From contig CBDEFY010000007.1 of assembly GCA_965237595.1 (NCBI GenBank), positions 558,001-622,000 of the forward strand: a stretch of 64,000 nucleotides of DNA, written 5' to 3'. The notes under the pieces are model-generated. The model had not been told where the DNA came from and ran no database searches. It saw only the letters and a list, made by a program, of their open reading frames with translations. Positions 41,441-51,046 of the stretch are shown piece by piece. This DNA is from UBA9611 sp965237595 (lineage in GTDB: Bacteria; Chloroflexota; Dehalococcoidia; Lucifugimonadales; UBA3495). The translations under genes and the position numbers were made by a program. Positions within the stretch are counted from its first letter, which is position 1; each line of letters begins with the position of its first letter.

Positions 41441-42568
41441 ATGGGAAGCATTTTCGGCAAGTCCAGCGTAATCGTTGTCCTGCTTCTGGGGATCCTACTG
41501 TTTGCCGCACTATTCATGCCGCAGGTACGCCAACTCTTTCTGAATCTTCGGGCCGAAACGGTCACCATCGTTGACACGTCGGCCCGGCGCACGCCTGGCT
41601 CCGGCGGCACCCGAGACCTCAAGATTATCACCATCCTGGGCCGGGACGGCATCCCGGCGATCCTGGATCCGGTGTTCGCCACCCAGGCGGAAGCCGTGGC
41701 CCAGATGGACCCGTCCGAGAGAGTGATGGGAGTGTCCATCAACGGCGAGCACCGGGCCTATCCCCTGAACTTGCTCTCGCGCCACGAGATAGTTAACGAC
41801 ACCGTTGGCGGCAAGCCGATTGCCGTCACTTGGTGACCCCTCTGCTTCACGGGCATTGTATATGCCCGAGAGATACAGGGAACAGTTCACACCTTCGGAG
41901 TGTCGGGCAAGCTCATCATGAACGCCTTGGTCATGTACGACCACCAGTCCGAAACTTTGTGGAGCCAGTTTCTGAGCCGGGGAGTCAAGGGCCCGCTGGT
42001 CAACAAGGCCATGGAGATTGTTCCGGCGGTCCAGACCACTTGGTCGCAATGGCTGAACCTACACCCCGACACCTTGGTCCTGGACAAACGGGGACGTTAC
42101 CAGGGCGACTCCTATGAGGGCTACTACAGTGGAGAGTCGGCGGGGATCCTGGGCGAGTCCAACAAGGACCACCGCCTGCCCCGCAAGGAGTTGGTCCTTG
42201 GAATGACTGTTTCCGGTCTGGCCAAGGCATATCCCTTCAGCGTCATCTCCGAACAGACCGTAATCAATGACGACTTTGCCGGAGAGGAGGTGGTGGTTAC
42301 CTTCGAGCCCCTATCCGAGAGCGGAGCGGCATTTCAGCGGCAGTTGGACGGCACAACCTTGACCTTTGAGCCCGCCGAGGGGCGGGAGGGAGTCGCGCTG
42401 ATGCGGGACTTGGAAACGGGCAGTCTTTGGCAGGTGCTGACCGGCCAGGCCATCGAAGGGCAATTCTTCGGTCGAAGGTTGGAGCGGCTGCCTTCCCACT
42501 ACTCATTCTGGTTCGCTTGGAGCGACTTCCATCCGCAGACGGAGCTTTACGCGGCGGCGGTGGGGTAG
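41441..42568 (+). CDS. candidate selenoprotein: DUF3179 family protein with Sec132 at in-frame TGA
   Basis: The frame runs from the ATG at 41441 to 42568 with only one interruption, a TGA at 41834-41836. Before it is a membrane anchor (VIVVLLLGILLFAALFM, residues about 11-27) and the DUF3179 N-terminal part (AYPLNLLSRHEIVNDTVGGK, PIAVTW). Directly after it comes PLCFTGIVYAREIQGTVHTF and GVSGKLIMNALVMYDHQSET. The family motif here is VT(Y/W)CPLCxTGIVY, so TGA takes the place of the first Cys of CPLC, giving UPLC. The downstream 243 codons stay open with normal codon use, and a SECIS-like hairpin sits 14 nt after the TGA. The result is a 375-residue exported or anchored redox protein. Conventional calling would split it into 131- and 222-residue pieces. 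Confidence 0.8.
41840..41872 (+). promoter_or_regulatory. SECIS-like hairpin of the DUF3179 gene
   Basis: CGGGCAT (41850-41856) and ATGCCCG (41862-41868) form a perfect 7-bp stem with loop TGTAT. CTCT (41840-41843) can pair with AGAG (41869-41872) across a 6-nt bulge. The loop begins 20 nt after the TGA and has G as its second base, matching the bacterial SECIS pattern. Confidence 0.7.
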
Positions 42569-42571
42569 GTT

Positions 42572-43408
42572 CTACGTCCGGGCCAAAAACTCGGCTGCAC
42601 CGCTGACCCGGCGGCCCCACCATTCTGGGCCTTCAACTACGTACTTCCATTCTGGATTCTGCTCGGTGTCCCGGAGCGCTTCCATGACTTGGCGAAAGAC
42701 CGGCGCGTCCGCTTCGGCGAATTCGAAGTATCCGACAAAGTCGTAGTTCCCCTCCAAGCCGTAGCCCTCTGGGGCATGGACGAGCCGGCGGTTGATGCCG
42801 GGGACACCGGCCGCCGACGCCAATGCGTGTCCCTTGACCGCCATGTTCTCGTTCTCGTCGTAGCGGGGCAGGAAGAAGCTCTCCCGGTGCAGGAAGTCCA
42901 TCTGCCACCAGGCGTCGGTCTTGTTCATGGGGGTCACCGCCGCCAATGGGAATTTGTCTCCAGGCCCGGGCGGCAGCGCGTGGGCGTAGGCGAACTCAGT
43001 CATGGCGTGGCTGGTGTAGCTGCGTGGCCTCTGCACCCCGGCCAGAGTCTCCACCGAGCATCCCATGCTATCTATCAATCGCCGCAGTCCGGTCTCGTAC
43101 TCTTTAATAGGTTCTAGAGCAGCGCATTCCAACCGTATCAGCCCGTCCGACTCGGACAACGCCGGATGGATGATTTGCTGCTCAGAGGTCATGCCGGCCT
43201 CCGCCCGCAGCATCTGGAACCGGCCCCGCCCAAATGCCTCCTCCGACGGTGGCCCGTCGACGTCATGCATGTTCTCCATGTCCCGGCCCAGCAGATCGAG
43301 GGCTTCGGCCACTTCTCCGTCGGCCCTTTTGTCACTAAATGTCACAAAGAGGAATAGCTGGTGGCCGGTGACGGTGGTTGTCATGTTGAGGTCTTGGGGT
43401 TGCATCAT
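42572..43408 (-). CDS. chlorite dismutase-like (Cld/HemQ superfamily) protein
   Basis: The 278-residue protein looks like a duplicated ferredoxin-like barrel. The C-terminal half has KTDAWWQMDFLHRESFFLPR, ASAAGVPGINRRLVHAPEGY and NYDFVGYFEFAEADAPVFRQ, then VMEALRDTEQNPEWKYVVEG, which resembles the Cld/HemQ heme-binding domain (FVxxFE-D-x(8)-LxxLRxTE). The N-terminal half has LFLFVTFSDKRADGEVAEAL. I am not sure heme is bound. It is convergent with the DUF3179 gene, with only 3 nt between the stops. The ATG follows AAGGAAACC. Confidence 0.55.
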   Translation of the reverse strand: MMQPQDLNMTTTVTGHQLFLFVTFSDKRADGEVAEALDLLGRDMENMHDVDGPPSEEAFGRGRFQMLRAEAGMTSEQQIIHPALSESDGLIRLECAALEPIKEYETGLRRLIDSMGCSVETLAGVQRPRSYTSHAMTEFAYAHALPPGPGDKFPLAAVTPMNKTDAWWQMDFLHRESFFLPRYDENENMAVKGHALASAAGVPGINRRLVHAPEGYGLEGNYDFVGYFEFAEADAPVFRQVMEALRDTEQNPEWKYVVEGPEWWGRRVSGAAEFLART

Positions 43409-43628
43409 GGTTTCCTTGTTGAAGGTTCAAGGAATCTTCCTTGGTGGTGTTCTTGGAATTGAGAACCGGGACGGACAAGAAGCAAAGGTTTCGCATAGGT
43501 TACCATCCCCCGCCATCCTTGAGCGGCCCCATTTATTAGGGTACGATTGGGGGGCCGAGCCCACCTAGTACTGGGTTATGTCATTCGACCCCCTTAATCG
43601 GCGGCTCAGCGACTTTTTGGAGTTTGGC

Positions 43629-45290
<1,662 letters not shown>

Positions 45291-45403
45291 CCGCCGGCCG
45301 GCAATGCCGGGTCTTGTACCGTCCGGCGGACCCAGGGGTCGATGGTGCCAAATGGGCGTAACAGGGCCAAGTGGACATAACCGGGTATAAATGGAGAAAT
45401 GTC

Positions 45404-46561
45404 ATGCCTGATTTGATACTGACTGAGGAAGAGCAGATGCTCCAAACAACGGTCAGGGACTTTGTTGACCGGGAGATAGCCCCCAAGGCTAAAGAGTCGG
45501 ATGAGAAGGGTGAGTTCCAATGGGACCACTGGCGCGGCCTATCCGAGTTGGGGCTTACCGGTCTGGGCATCGACACCAAATACGGGGGCAGCGGTCCGGC
45601 CGGGTACCGTCAGGTGGCCATCGCCGCTGAGGAAGTGGCCCGGGGCGACGCCTCCACCAGCGTAAGTTGGCTGGCCCATTTGGCCCTGGGAGCAGCCTGC
45701 ATCGCCCGGTTCGGCACCGACGACCAGAAGGAACGGTTGCTTACTCCCCTGGCTTCCGGAGAGGGGGTGGCCGCCTTTGCCCTGACCGAGCCCAGCGGCG
45801 GTTCCGACGCGGCGGCGCTCCAGACCACGGCCACCGAACGGGACGGGACCTACTTCCTCAATGGAAGCAAGATGTTCATCACCAACGCCTCGGTGGCCTC
45901 GACCATTGTGGTCTTCGCCAATGAGGAACGTTCCAAGGGGTATAAGGGCATCAGCGCCTTCTTGGTCCAGAAGGACTCGCCGGGACTGACCATCAACCCC
46001 ATGCACGGCAAACTAGGCATGCGGAGTTCCACCACCGACGAGATTGTCTTCCAGGACACGCCGGTCAACCCCGAAAACCTGCTGGGCGAGCGGGGCCGCG
46101 GCTTCAACCACGCCATGGAGATACTGACCCAAAGCCGCATCATCATCGCCGCCCAGAGCGTTGGCATCGGCCAGTCGGCTTTGGAGGCCGCAGTGCGCTT
46201 CGCCCAGCAGCGGGAGACCTTTGGCAAGCCCATCGCTGAACACCAGGCGGTCCAGTTCATGCTGGCCGACATGGCCGTGGGCGTCCACGCGTCACGGGTG
46301 GCGACCATGAACTCTGCAAGCCTGATGGACCAGGGACTGCCCTTCCTGCAGGAAGCGTCCATCGCCAAGCTGATGGCGTCCGAGATGTGCATCGACGTGG
46401 CCAATAAAGCCATCCAGATCCACGGCGGGGCCGGCTACTTTCGGGAGGCCGGGGTGGAGCGAATCTTCCGGGACGCCCGGGTAACCACCATCTACGAAGG
46501 AACGTCGGAGGTGCAGCGCCTGCTCATCGCCCGGCAGCTGTTGGCCCAGTACCCGGTATAA
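45404..46561 (+). CDS. acyl-CoA dehydrogenase
   Basis: This 385-residue FAD enzyme of beta-oxidation type has ALTEPSGGSDAAALQTTATE (FAD/acyl-CoA binding), FLNGSKMFITNASVASTIVV, QRETFGKPIAEHQAVQFMLA, IQIHGGAGYFREAGVERIFR and the catalytic-base region RDARVTTIYEGTSEVQRLLI with Glu in YEGTSE. The ATG at 45404 follows GGAG at 7 nt, preferred over 45371. It is embedded in the methylmalonyl-CoA gene group, so it may supply propionyl- or short branched-chain units. Confidence 0.93.
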   Translation: MPDLILTEEEQMLQTTVRDFVDREIAPKAKESDEKGEFQWDHWRGLSELGLTGLGIDTKYGGSGPAGYRQVAIAAEEVARGDASTSVSWLAHLALGAACIARFGTDDQKERLLTPLASGEGVAAFALTEPSGGSDAAALQTTATERDGTYFLNGSKMFITNASVASTIVVFANEERSKGYKGISAFLVQKDSPGLTINPMHGKLGMRSSTTDEIVFQDTPVNPENLLGERGRGFNHAMEILTQSRIIIAAQSVGIGQSALEAAVRFAQQRETFGKPIAEHQAVQFMLADMAVGVHASRVATMNSASLMDQGLPFLQEASIAKLMASEMCIDVANKAIQIHGGAGYFREAGVERIFRDARVTTIYEGTSEVQRLLIARQLLAQYPV

Positions 46562-46593
46562 CGGGCTGGCGAAGAACACGCACCCCACCCTAA

Positions 46594-46617
46594 CCCTCCC
46601 CCAGGTTTAGGGGAGGG
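46594..46617. repeat. intergenic CCCTCCCC/GGGGAGGG hairpin
   Basis: An 8-bp perfect stem with loop CAGGTTTA sits between the acyl-CoA dehydrogenase and epimerase genes. It looks like a dispersed CCCTCCCC-type intergenic repeat rather than a terminator, because the genes appear to continue as one unit. Confidence 0.45.
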
Positions 46618-46646
46618 GACCGATCATATAAGGAGACAATCTCAAC

Positions 46647-47063
46647 GTGACCGAGGTTTGCACCGTTAATTACATCGACCACGTGGGCGTGGCCGTGAAA
46701 GACATCGAGGCGTCGTTGGCGTTCTTCAAGAGGGTCTTCGATGTACCCGATGCCCAGATTGAGCTGTTGGAAGACCAAGGAGTACGGGCCACCCTGATTG
46801 ATGTGGGGCAGACGCGGCTGGAGTTGCTGGAGCCCACCGGTCAGGACACGAGCGTCGGCCGTTTTATCGAGCGCCGGGGTGAGGGCCTGCACCATCTGGC
46901 CTTCAACGTCACCGATATCTCCGAGAAGCTGCAGACGTTGAAGACCCTGGGCGTTGACCTCATCGACCAGACCCCCAGAGAGGGTTTGTCCGGCACCATA
47001 GCTTTCGTCCATCCCAGGTCGGTGTTCGGGATCTTGACCGAACTGGTGGAGAGCAATCGCTAA
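46647..47063 (+). CDS. mce: methylmalonyl-CoA epimerase
   Basis: This 138-residue vicinal-oxygen-chelate protein interconverts (S)- and (R)-methylmalonyl-CoA. It begins NYIDHVGVAVKDIEASLAFF with the first metal His and contains TLIDVGQTRLELLEPTGQDT, RRGEGLHHLAFNVTDISEKL (second His) and the last strand with Glu in VFGILTELVE. The GTG start is preceded by GGAG. It lies between the acyl-CoA dehydrogenase and the B12-binding subunit. Confidence 0.93.
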   Translation: MTEVCTVNYIDHVGVAVKDIEASLAFFKRVFDVPDAQIELLEDQGVRATLIDVGQTRLELLEPTGQDTSVGRFIERRGEGLHHLAFNVTDISEKLQTLKTLGVDLIDQTPREGLSGTIAFVHPRSVFGILTELVESNR

Positions 47064-47096
47064 TTATGTTTGAAACTAAAACACACACAGGGCAAC

Positions 47097-47513
47097 ATGC
47101 AGGATAGCAACCCTCCCATCAGGGTGTTGGTGGCAAAGCCGGGACTGGACGGCCATGACCGGGGCGCCAAGGTTATCGCCAGGGCCCTCCGGGACTCGGG
47201 CATGGAAGTGATTTACACCGGCATCAGGCAGAGTCCCCAGATGATTGCCCAAGCCGCGGCCCAAGAAGACGTGGACGTGATTGGGATGAGTATCCTGTCC
47301 GGCGCCCACTTGGAGATACTACCGGAGATTATGGTCCTGTTGCGGGAGCAGGAGATGGGCGATGTGATTGTGGTCGTGGGAGGAATCATCCCTGAGGTTG
47401 ACCGCCAACCGCTGAAAGACCTGGGCATCTCCGAGGTCTTTGGCCCCGGCACGTCCACCGGGGCGATTGTTGAATTCATCCAAAAGAGCGTCAAAAACCG
47501 GGCTGGAGCGTAG
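47097..47513 (+). CDS. methylmalonyl-CoA mutase, small (B12-binding) subunit
   Basis: This 138-residue cobalamin-binding domain has the signature PGLDGHDRGAKVIARALRDS, whose DxHxxG histidine coordinates cobalt, plus IGMSILSGAHLEILPEIMVL and VVVGGIIPEVDRQPLKDLGI with the GG loop. I choose the ATG at 47097; a TTG at 47070 is in frame but has no site. Together with the gene at 43629 it makes a split mutase, as in many archaea and Chloroflexota. Confidence 0.93.
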   Translation: MQDSNPPIRVLVAKPGLDGHDRGAKVIARALRDSGMEVIYTGIRQSPQMIAQAAAQEDVDVIGMSILSGAHLEILPEIMVLLREQEMGDVIVVVGGIIPEVDRQPLKDLGISEVFGPGTSTGAIVEFIQKSVKNRAGA

Positions 47514-47717
47514 CAAGCGCCGCGGTATGCCCCATTTTCATCGACATAACCACGGGTGCCCCGGTGATCGACATAAAAGGCATGGCCACGCCTGAAAAAC
47601 CGGGTAGTGTATCAATTTGAACGCTCAAGCAATGCCAGTAATTCTTCGGTCGACCAAATATGGTCAGTAAGGCCAGCGGCCATCGCTGGAGTCCGATTAT
47701 AGGGGTTTTTCAAGCTC

Positions 47718-48059
47718 TTATGAGGCCGAAGCGAAATTGTAGTACATGAAATGGAGAGCTATCGCGTACGTATGGTTCTCTAGCTTCTTGCTGAAGGCGT
47801 TGGTCAGCCTTGTGAATCTCCTCATAGACATGCGCATAGTAAGGTTTTGGCGCTCGACGTAGCTGGTGGAAATTGTCGTTTCGTCTGGGTTGCCTTGGAC
47901 AACCTGGGTTTTAGTCCCGATACACTCATTGGAGCTATACCGGCGCTGACCCTCGTTTGGTTCAGGCCCGTACATCTTCACCAGCATAGCGTAATCGATA
48001 TCGGAGCCAAAAGCGCTCTCAACGGCGTCCAGATATGCCTTGTGACCATCCGTTGTCAA
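47718..48059 (-). pseudogene. IS1-like transposase, C-terminal fragment
   Basis: The 113 residues include TTDGHKAYLDAVESAFGSDI (a DDE Asp), and STSYVERQNLTMRMSMRRFT, RLTNAFSKKLENHTYAIALH, the typical C-terminal E region and tail of IS1-type transposases. The N-terminal zinc finger/HTH and the first catalytic Asp are missing and no IS ends were found, so it is a remnant. It ends just before the promoter of the yceD-rpmF cluster. Confidence 0.75.
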
Positions 48060-48075
48060 TTGAACGCGGTTACCC

Positions 48076-48106
48076 TTGACATCTAGTCATGGTAGGTAAT
48101 TATAAT
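48076..48106 (+). promoter_or_regulatory. consensus sigma70 promoter of the yceD-rpmF-fabD cluster
   Basis: The -35 box TTGACA (48076-48081) and the -10 box TATAAT (48101-48106) are both perfect, with a rather long 19-nt spacer. The gene start follows 36 nt after the -10 box. Confidence 0.65.
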
Positions 48107-48110
48107 TACC
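48095..48110. promoter_or_regulatory. 16-bp palindrome overlapping the -10 box (operator candidate)
   Basis: GGTAATTATAATTACC is a perfect palindrome covering the -10 element of the promoter. A repressor dimer bound here would block initiation. In fatty-acid gene clusters such sites are often bound by regulators like FapR or FabT, but no regulator gene is visible. Confidence 0.5.
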
Positions 48111-48141
48111 ATCGGCCATCAACAGGGTATGGATAGGCTCG

Positions 48142-48571
48142 ATGCATTACAACCTGGCTTCAGTTGTTGAGGGAGCCTACCGGATCGACGAGAGACTACG
48201 AAGTAGACGATTCGTTTACCGGCCCCGACGGTGGCGTGGACAGGGCTCAGGGATGGATCCGGGTGATTCGGACACACCACGGTGTGCTGGTGCGAGCCAA
48301 GCTGGAAACCCTGGTCAATTTGACTTGCAGCCGGTCCATCGGGGATTTCAAACACCGGTCAGTGTTAATAATGGAGGAAGAGTCCTTCCCGACTGTAGAC
48401 CCGGTAACGGATAGAAAGACAGATCCCCCGGAAGAGGCGGAAGGCGTGATCAATCTGGATGCCCATCATGTTCTGGACATGAGAGAGGTGGTGCGCCAGT
48501 ACGTTCTCACCGATTCTTCCTCTCAATCTCCCTCTATGGCAGAAGTGTACACATTGATGTTTGCTTGTTAG
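48142..48571 (+). pseudogene. yceD: YceD/DUF177 family protein, frameshifted near both ends
   Basis: YceD proteins precede rpmF in most bacteria and are linked to 23S rRNA or ribosome assembly. The start MHYNLA is in one frame and QLLREPTGSTRDYEVDD in another, so one extra T near 48160 shifts it. The middle is family-like (VRAKLETLVNLTCSRSIGDF, then NLDAHHVLDMREVVRQYVLT), but it lacks the second Cys of the usual CxRC pair. The usual C-terminal Cys-rich PLCxxxCxGLCxxCG is replaced by SSSQSPSMAEVYTLM. A TTG at 48164 could still start a shorter product. Confidence 0.75.
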
Positions 48572-48626
48572 AATGGCTGTCGGCGTTCGATGGCGCACCG
48601 AACAATCAAAAAGGACGTGACCAACC

Positions 48627-48809
48627 ATGGGTGCGGTACCCAGAAAAAAATTGACCCGGGCCAGAAAGGGCCGGCGGCTGGCCTCTTATAGGCTAAGTCC
48701 GGTGCATCCGGCCATCTGCCCTCGTTGCCGCAGCGCCAAGCTTCCGCACGTTGTATGTCCTCAGTGCGGATTTTACCGGGGACGCCAAGTGATAGAGGAG
48801 ACTGCCTAG
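48627..48809 (+). CDS. rpmF: 50S ribosomal protein L32
   Basis: This 60-residue protein has the L32 basic start AVPRKKLTRARKGRRLASYR and a four-cysteine zinc motif: CPRCRSAKLPHVVCPQCGFY. It belongs to the large ribosomal subunit. Its position after yceD and before a fatty-acid gene is the canonical bacterial order. The zinc-ribbon form keeps all four Cys. Confidence 0.95.
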   Translation: MGAVPRKKLTRARKGRRLASYRLSPVHPAICPRCRSAKLPHVVCPQCGFYRGRQVIEETA

Positions 48810-48931
48810 CTAGGTCTGGAGGCATCGAGCGTAACAGCTCGCGGCCAACCCTGTGAGGCACAGATTAGGCGTTATGTGCGGTAAGGACTAAAAGAGGGTA
48901 ATAGAGGAGTGGATTTCAAGTTATACTTAAT

Positions 48932-49939
48932 TTGGCACTCTGTCCTAAAATCCAGGGTGTCCAAATCCGGCCTAAATTGGTGGAGGTAGCTACGAGCACC
49001 GAAGAAGCGAATAATCGGGCGTATGTGTTCCCCGGGCAGGGGTCGCAAAGCGTGGGTATGGGGGCTGAGTTCTGTGAGTCATCTCAGGCCGCGCGAGAGA
49101 CCTTTGAAGAAGCGGACGATAGCCTGGGTTTCCCACTGTCCCGACTAATATTTGAAGGGCCGGCTCAGGACCTTCAGAACACGGCGAATTCCCAACCGGC
49201 AATCATGACCGTGAGCGTTGCTGCTTGGCGGACCTGGCAGGAGATGCAGGGCCCACGGGCGGCGGACGCCAAGTCGGTCGCCGGGCACAGTCTGGGCGAG
49301 TACACCTCTCTTGTAGCGGCTGGCGTTATCGAATTCTCCGATGCCGTGCAGTTGGTCCGCAAGCGTGGTGAACTGATGAACAAGGCTGCAGTTGACCGTC
49401 CCGGGGCCATGGCGGCCATACTTGGGCTCAATGAGTTAGCCTTTGCGCAGATCTGCGACGAAACCGGCGTGGAACTGGCGAATATCAACACCGACGATCA
49501 GATTGTAATCAGCGGCGACAAGATCGCAGTGGCCCGGGCCATGGACTTGGCCTCCGCCCGCGGCGCCAGGAAGACAATCCCTCTCCCTGTCAGCGGAGCG
49601 TTCCACTCCTCGCTGATGATTGAAGCGGAAGCAGGTCTGGCCGACGCGCTCCGGGCCCTCAATTTCAAAGAGCCCACGATGCCAGTTGTCGGCAATTGTG
49701 ATCCCCGGCCGTTGTCCACAGCAGACGAAATTCGCACAGAGTTGGTAAACGGCCTATGCCAGTGCGTTCAGTGGAAGAACTCGGTCCGCCACATGGTCGA
49801 TTCTGGGGTGACCCAGTTTGTAGAATTCGGCTCCGGCGGCGTGCTGGCAAGTCTAATCAAGAGAATCGACCGAGGGGTCAAGGCATCCACCGTGTCAGAT
49901 ACCGCCTCCATGCGGAAATTGGCCGAGAGTGAAGCCTAG
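48932..49939 (+). CDS. fabD: malonyl-CoA:ACP transacylase
   Basis: This enzyme loads malonyl groups on acyl carrier protein for fatty-acid synthesis. AYVFPGQGSQSVGMGAEF, the nucleophile Ser in SVAGHSLGEYTSLVAAGVI, RKRGELMNKA (malonate Arg) and the catalytic His in LPVSGAFHSSLM are all present. The start is uncertain: 48932 gives 335 residues, with 25 unconserved ones before NRAYVFPG; TTG/GTG codons at 48977-48982 are alternatives. plsX and fabH, often between rpmF and fabD, are absent. Confidence 0.93.
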   Translation: MALCPKIQGVQIRPKLVEVATSTEEANNRAYVFPGQGSQSVGMGAEFCESSQAARETFEEADDSLGFPLSRLIFEGPAQDLQNTANSQPAIMTVSVAAWRTWQEMQGPRAADAKSVAGHSLGEYTSLVAAGVIEFSDAVQLVRKRGELMNKAAVDRPGAMAAILGLNELAFAQICDETGVELANINTDDQIVISGDKIAVARAMDLASARGARKTIPLPVSGAFHSSLMIEAEAGLADALRALNFKEPTMPVVGNCDPRPLSTADEIRTELVNGLCQCVQWKNSVRHMVDSGVTQFVEFGSGGVLASLIKRIDRGVKASTVSDTASMRKLAESEA

Positions 49940-49967
49940 ACCGCTCAGTTTCCATTGGTGACCCCCC

Positions 49968-50432
49968 ATGGTTAGGGTTAAGTCTACGGACCGAAGGCGA
50001 CAAGCGAGAACAGCGGCGTTGCAGTCCCTGTTCGCGGCGGATGTGCGGGGCATCTGGGATAACCCGCCATTCGAATGGTTGGACGAGGACGAAGACCTCC
50101 CAGCCAGCGTTATAGAGTTTGCCCAGAAACTGCTGACCGGCGTGTCTAAAAGCCGCTCCGCTTTGGACAACGTAATTACCCGTTATGCGCCAGCGTGGCC
50201 GGTGAATCAATTGTCGGTTGTAGACCGTAATATCCTTCGAATAGCGTTATTTGAACTGATATACACCCCTGGGACTCCCCGAAAGACGGCCATCAACGAG
50301 GCCGTGGAGTTGGCAAAAGTCTTTGGTAGCGAGAGTTCGGCTCGGTTCGTCAACGGAGTTTTAGGCTCCGCTATGTCCGGACTGGAGTCGGGAGAGATCG
50401 CCCCCATCGAACCGGTGCCTGAAGGGAGATGA
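49968..50432 (+). CDS. nusB: transcription antitermination factor NusB
   Basis: This 154-residue all-helical protein forms the boxA-binding complex with ribosomal protein S10 (NusE) during rRNA transcription. Family marks are RRQARTAALQSLFAADVRG at the N-terminus and PVNQLSVVDRNILRIALFEL, TAINEAVELAKVFGSESSAR and FVNGVLGSAM in the C-terminal part. It follows fabD by 28 nt and precedes acpP by 4 nt. Confidence 0.94.
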   Translation: MVRVKSTDRRRQARTAALQSLFAADVRGIWDNPPFEWLDEDEDLPASVIEFAQKLLTGVSKSRSALDNVITRYAPAWPVNQLSVVDRNILRIALFELIYTPGTPRKTAINEAVELAKVFGSESSARFVNGVLGSAMSGLESGEIAPIEPVPEGR

Positions 50433-50436
50433 TTCG

Positions 50437-50694
50437 TTGACCACTGTATATGAAAGAGTAAAAACAATTGTGGTCGATAAGTTGGGAGTTGACGAGGACG
50501 AAGTGACCGAGTCCGCGTCTTTCGTGGAAAACCTAAATGCTGACTCCCTCGACCTGGTGGAACTGATTATGGCGTTTGAAGAGGAATTCTCCACCAACGA
50601 TGCTCAATTGGAGATTTCCGACGAAGATGCCGGCAATATCGCGACAATCAACGATGCCGTAAAGTATCTGAAGGAACACGGCGCCAAAGACTGA
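50437..50694 (+). CDS. acpP: acyl carrier protein
   Basis: This 85-residue four-helix protein carries the 4'-phosphopantetheine arm on the Ser of FVENLNADSLDLVELIMAFE. The acidic helix II and C-terminal IATINDAVKYLKEHG are typical. The TTG start follows GGGAG and lies 4 nt after the nusB stop. Together with fabD it marks this as a fatty-acid gene cluster. Confidence 0.94.
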   Translation: MTTVYERVKTIVVDKLGVDEDEVTESASFVENLNADSLDLVELIMAFEEEFSTNDAQLEISDEDAGNIATINDAVKYLKEHGAKD

Positions 50695-51046
50695 GGTCTT
50701 GTTGGGCTGAACCTGGCTGTGGGCCGCGGTGTGGCGGTGATGGGAGCCAATCATTGAAGACCACCACTTAAGGACGCAAAGCTTCTTCCGTCTCGACCCC
50801 GCCGGCACCATCTCTTGTTTTGCTCGACGCCTCAACCCCTCGTTGGCGTGTTTTAGGTGACATAACAAGTAAAAATGGATTATTTTACGCCTGCATCTAA
50901 TTACCGTAGGCGTAATTAGTTAGTAAAAAAGTAACCCTAACGGCGTGTACTTTCCAAATAGAATGGTCGCGCGGCGCCACCGGCGGCCCGGTTGTGGGCC
51001 GCTTACCCCAGTTGGATAACCTAGTCTAACCGGGAGGTTGGGAACC
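50695..51046. other. 350-bp intergenic region with an AT-rich promoter-like part
   Basis: No gene is seen. The second half is AT-rich and includes the inverted repeat at 50897-50919. The fabF and rnc genes that often follow acpP are absent. Confidence 0.5.
50897..50919. promoter_or_regulatory. inverted repeat CTAATTAC/GTAATTAG
   Basis: A perfect 8-bp inverted repeat with a 7-nt centre, followed by TTAGTAAAAAAG. Its half-sites resemble the palindrome GGTAATTATAATTACC at 48095-48110. It could be a terminator for acpP or a second site for the same regulator. Confidence 0.4.

Noticed and set aside
48510..48571. C-terminal TGA near cysteines in an alternative frame of yceD as a third Sec site
   Set aside because: The alternative frame does not align with the CxxxCxGLCxxCG spacing of the family and no clear hairpin follows.
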